64,000 nt of DNA from the NCBI RefSeq assembly GCF_022682495.2, contig NC_071399.1:7731342-7795341 (forward strand), written 5' to 3'. The stretch is from Desmodus rotundus. Taxonomy: Eukaryota; Chordata; Mammalia; Chiroptera; Phyllostomidae. Position numbers and translations under genes: made by a program. This document shows, piece after piece, positions 63,110 to 64,000 of this stretch. Positions within the stretch are counted from its first letter, which is position 1. Every line of letters begins with the position of its first letter. The notes below the pieces were generated by a model. That model saw only the letters and a program-made list of their open reading frames with translations, was not told the DNA's origin and searched no databases.

Positions 63110-64000
63110 GTCATTCAGTTATTTGACAACTACTTATTGAGCAGCTACTATATGTGAAGCACCGTGCTAGGCCCAGGGGTGAGAGGATATTAAGAAATAC
63201 ATAGTCCTGGCCCTTTGGGTAGGGAGATAGATAATAAACAAGTGGAAAGGAAAAACCAAGATAATCCCAGATTCCAATAAGATTTTGTTTAATTTTATTT
63301 ATTTATTTGTAGAGAGGGGAAGAAAGGGAGAAAGAAAGGGAGAGAAACATCAATGTGTGGTTGCTTTTCGCGTGCCCCCTACTGGGGACCTGGCCCACAA
63401 CCCAGGCATGTGCCCTGACTGGGAATAGAACTGGTGACCTTTCAGTTTGCAGCCTGGCACTCAATCCACTGAACCACACCAGCCAGGGCCCAATAAGATT
63501 TTTGAAAGATGGTGTAGGTCTCTCTGAGAAAGTACCATGTGAGATAAGGACAAACCAACAGAAAAGTCAAAAGCCTGGGGAACCATTCTAGGCAGAGGGG
63601 CTGTGAGTTTGAAGCCAGGTGGAAACATGCTTGACGTGTTTTGGGAAGGAAGCGAGGGGCAGTGTAGTGGGAGACCTGTGAGCAAGGTGAAGTGGGGACC
63701 CGGTGGGTGAGGCCGAAGGGTGTAGACAGAGGCTAGGGTTACACTGTAATTGCTTCCCTTGGCTGTGCTCCAGTATGTTTTGAAATGATTCGTTCCACTG
63801 CTGGGAGGAGTGGACAGCGCAGGGGTTCCTGCAGAGGAGATGGTGTCACTCACTCTGAGGAGGGACAGGTGGAGGTGACAAGAAGTGGAAGAATTCAGGC
63901 TGTGTTCCCTGGAGGTTGAGTGGGCAGGGCCTGCTGATGACCAATGTGGGGGATAAGGAGCGGTGACACTCGGGACCTCGGCTTTAGCCTCTGGCTGTTG
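63110..64000 (+). mobile_element. L2 LINE, split by VES SINE, continues past the window end
   Basis: The left part has 'gagcagctactatatgtgaa', 'gcaccgtgctaggcccaggg' and 'gagatagataataaacaagt'. The right part has 'gaaccattctaggcagaggg' and later 'gctgatgaccaatgtggggg'. Both follow the L2 3' consensus in order, with the SINE inserted between. Confidence 0.75.
63287..63489 (-). mobile_element. VES SINE with 13-bp target-site duplication
   Basis: Reverse copy inside L2, flanked by the perfect direct repeat CCAATAAGATTTT at 63,274-63,286 and 63,490-63,502. The tail begins 'gtttaattttatttatttat' and the element ends 'gccacaccagccagggc'. Confidence 0.93.

Overview
This is mammalian nuclear DNA, most likely from a bat of the Yangochiroptera (microbat) lineage. 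Seven copies of a tRNA-derived SINE of the bat VES type lie in it, beginning 'ccctggctggtgtggctca' with A- and B-box tRNA promoter motifs. The rest of the repeat landscape (old L1, L2, MIR, hAT and Tigger remnants) is typical of mammals. Nothing is bacterial or viral, and there are no operons or CRISPR arrays. Family names rest on recognition of consensus sequences, not on a database run.

Region 1 (about 1-56,500, + strand) is the 3' three-quarters of WWC2, a KIBRA-family regulator of Hippo signalling. Nineteen consecutive coding exons can be placed exactly. Every junction is GT-AG, every phase is compatible, and together they give 3,054 coding bases (1,017 residues plus stop). If the human gene has 23 exons, as I recall, these are exons 5-23. 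The exons for the two N-terminal WW domains lie left of the window. The 1,017 residues seen plus about 174 missing ones give about 1,191, matching the remembered human length. Encoded here are the central coiled coils, a Ser-rich linker, the C2 domain, acidic linkers, an aPKC-binding-like basic segment, a C-terminal coiled coil and a PDZ-ligand end (ADDV).

Region 2 (about 51,400-57,900) holds the long AT-rich 3' UTR of WWC2. Two intact single-exon claudin genes lie on the opposite strand: CLDN22 (54,977-55,639) and CLDN24 (57,199-57,861). Synteny with human 4q35.1 (WWC2, CLDN22, CLDN24) is kept. The two claudins are almost identical over their central ~430 bp but differ strongly at both ends, a mosaic pattern expected from gene conversion.

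Region 3 (about 57,900-64,000) is intergenic, with VES, MIR and L2 repeats and no recognisable gene.

I found no novel multi-gene system. The most interesting items are the claudin conversion tract, an extra cysteine and N-glycosylation sequon in the first extracellular loop of CLDN22, a CpG-dense block just upstream of WWC2 exon 6 that could be an internal promoter, a probable non-autonomous DNA transposon with inverted ends, and a 51-bp tandem duplication.
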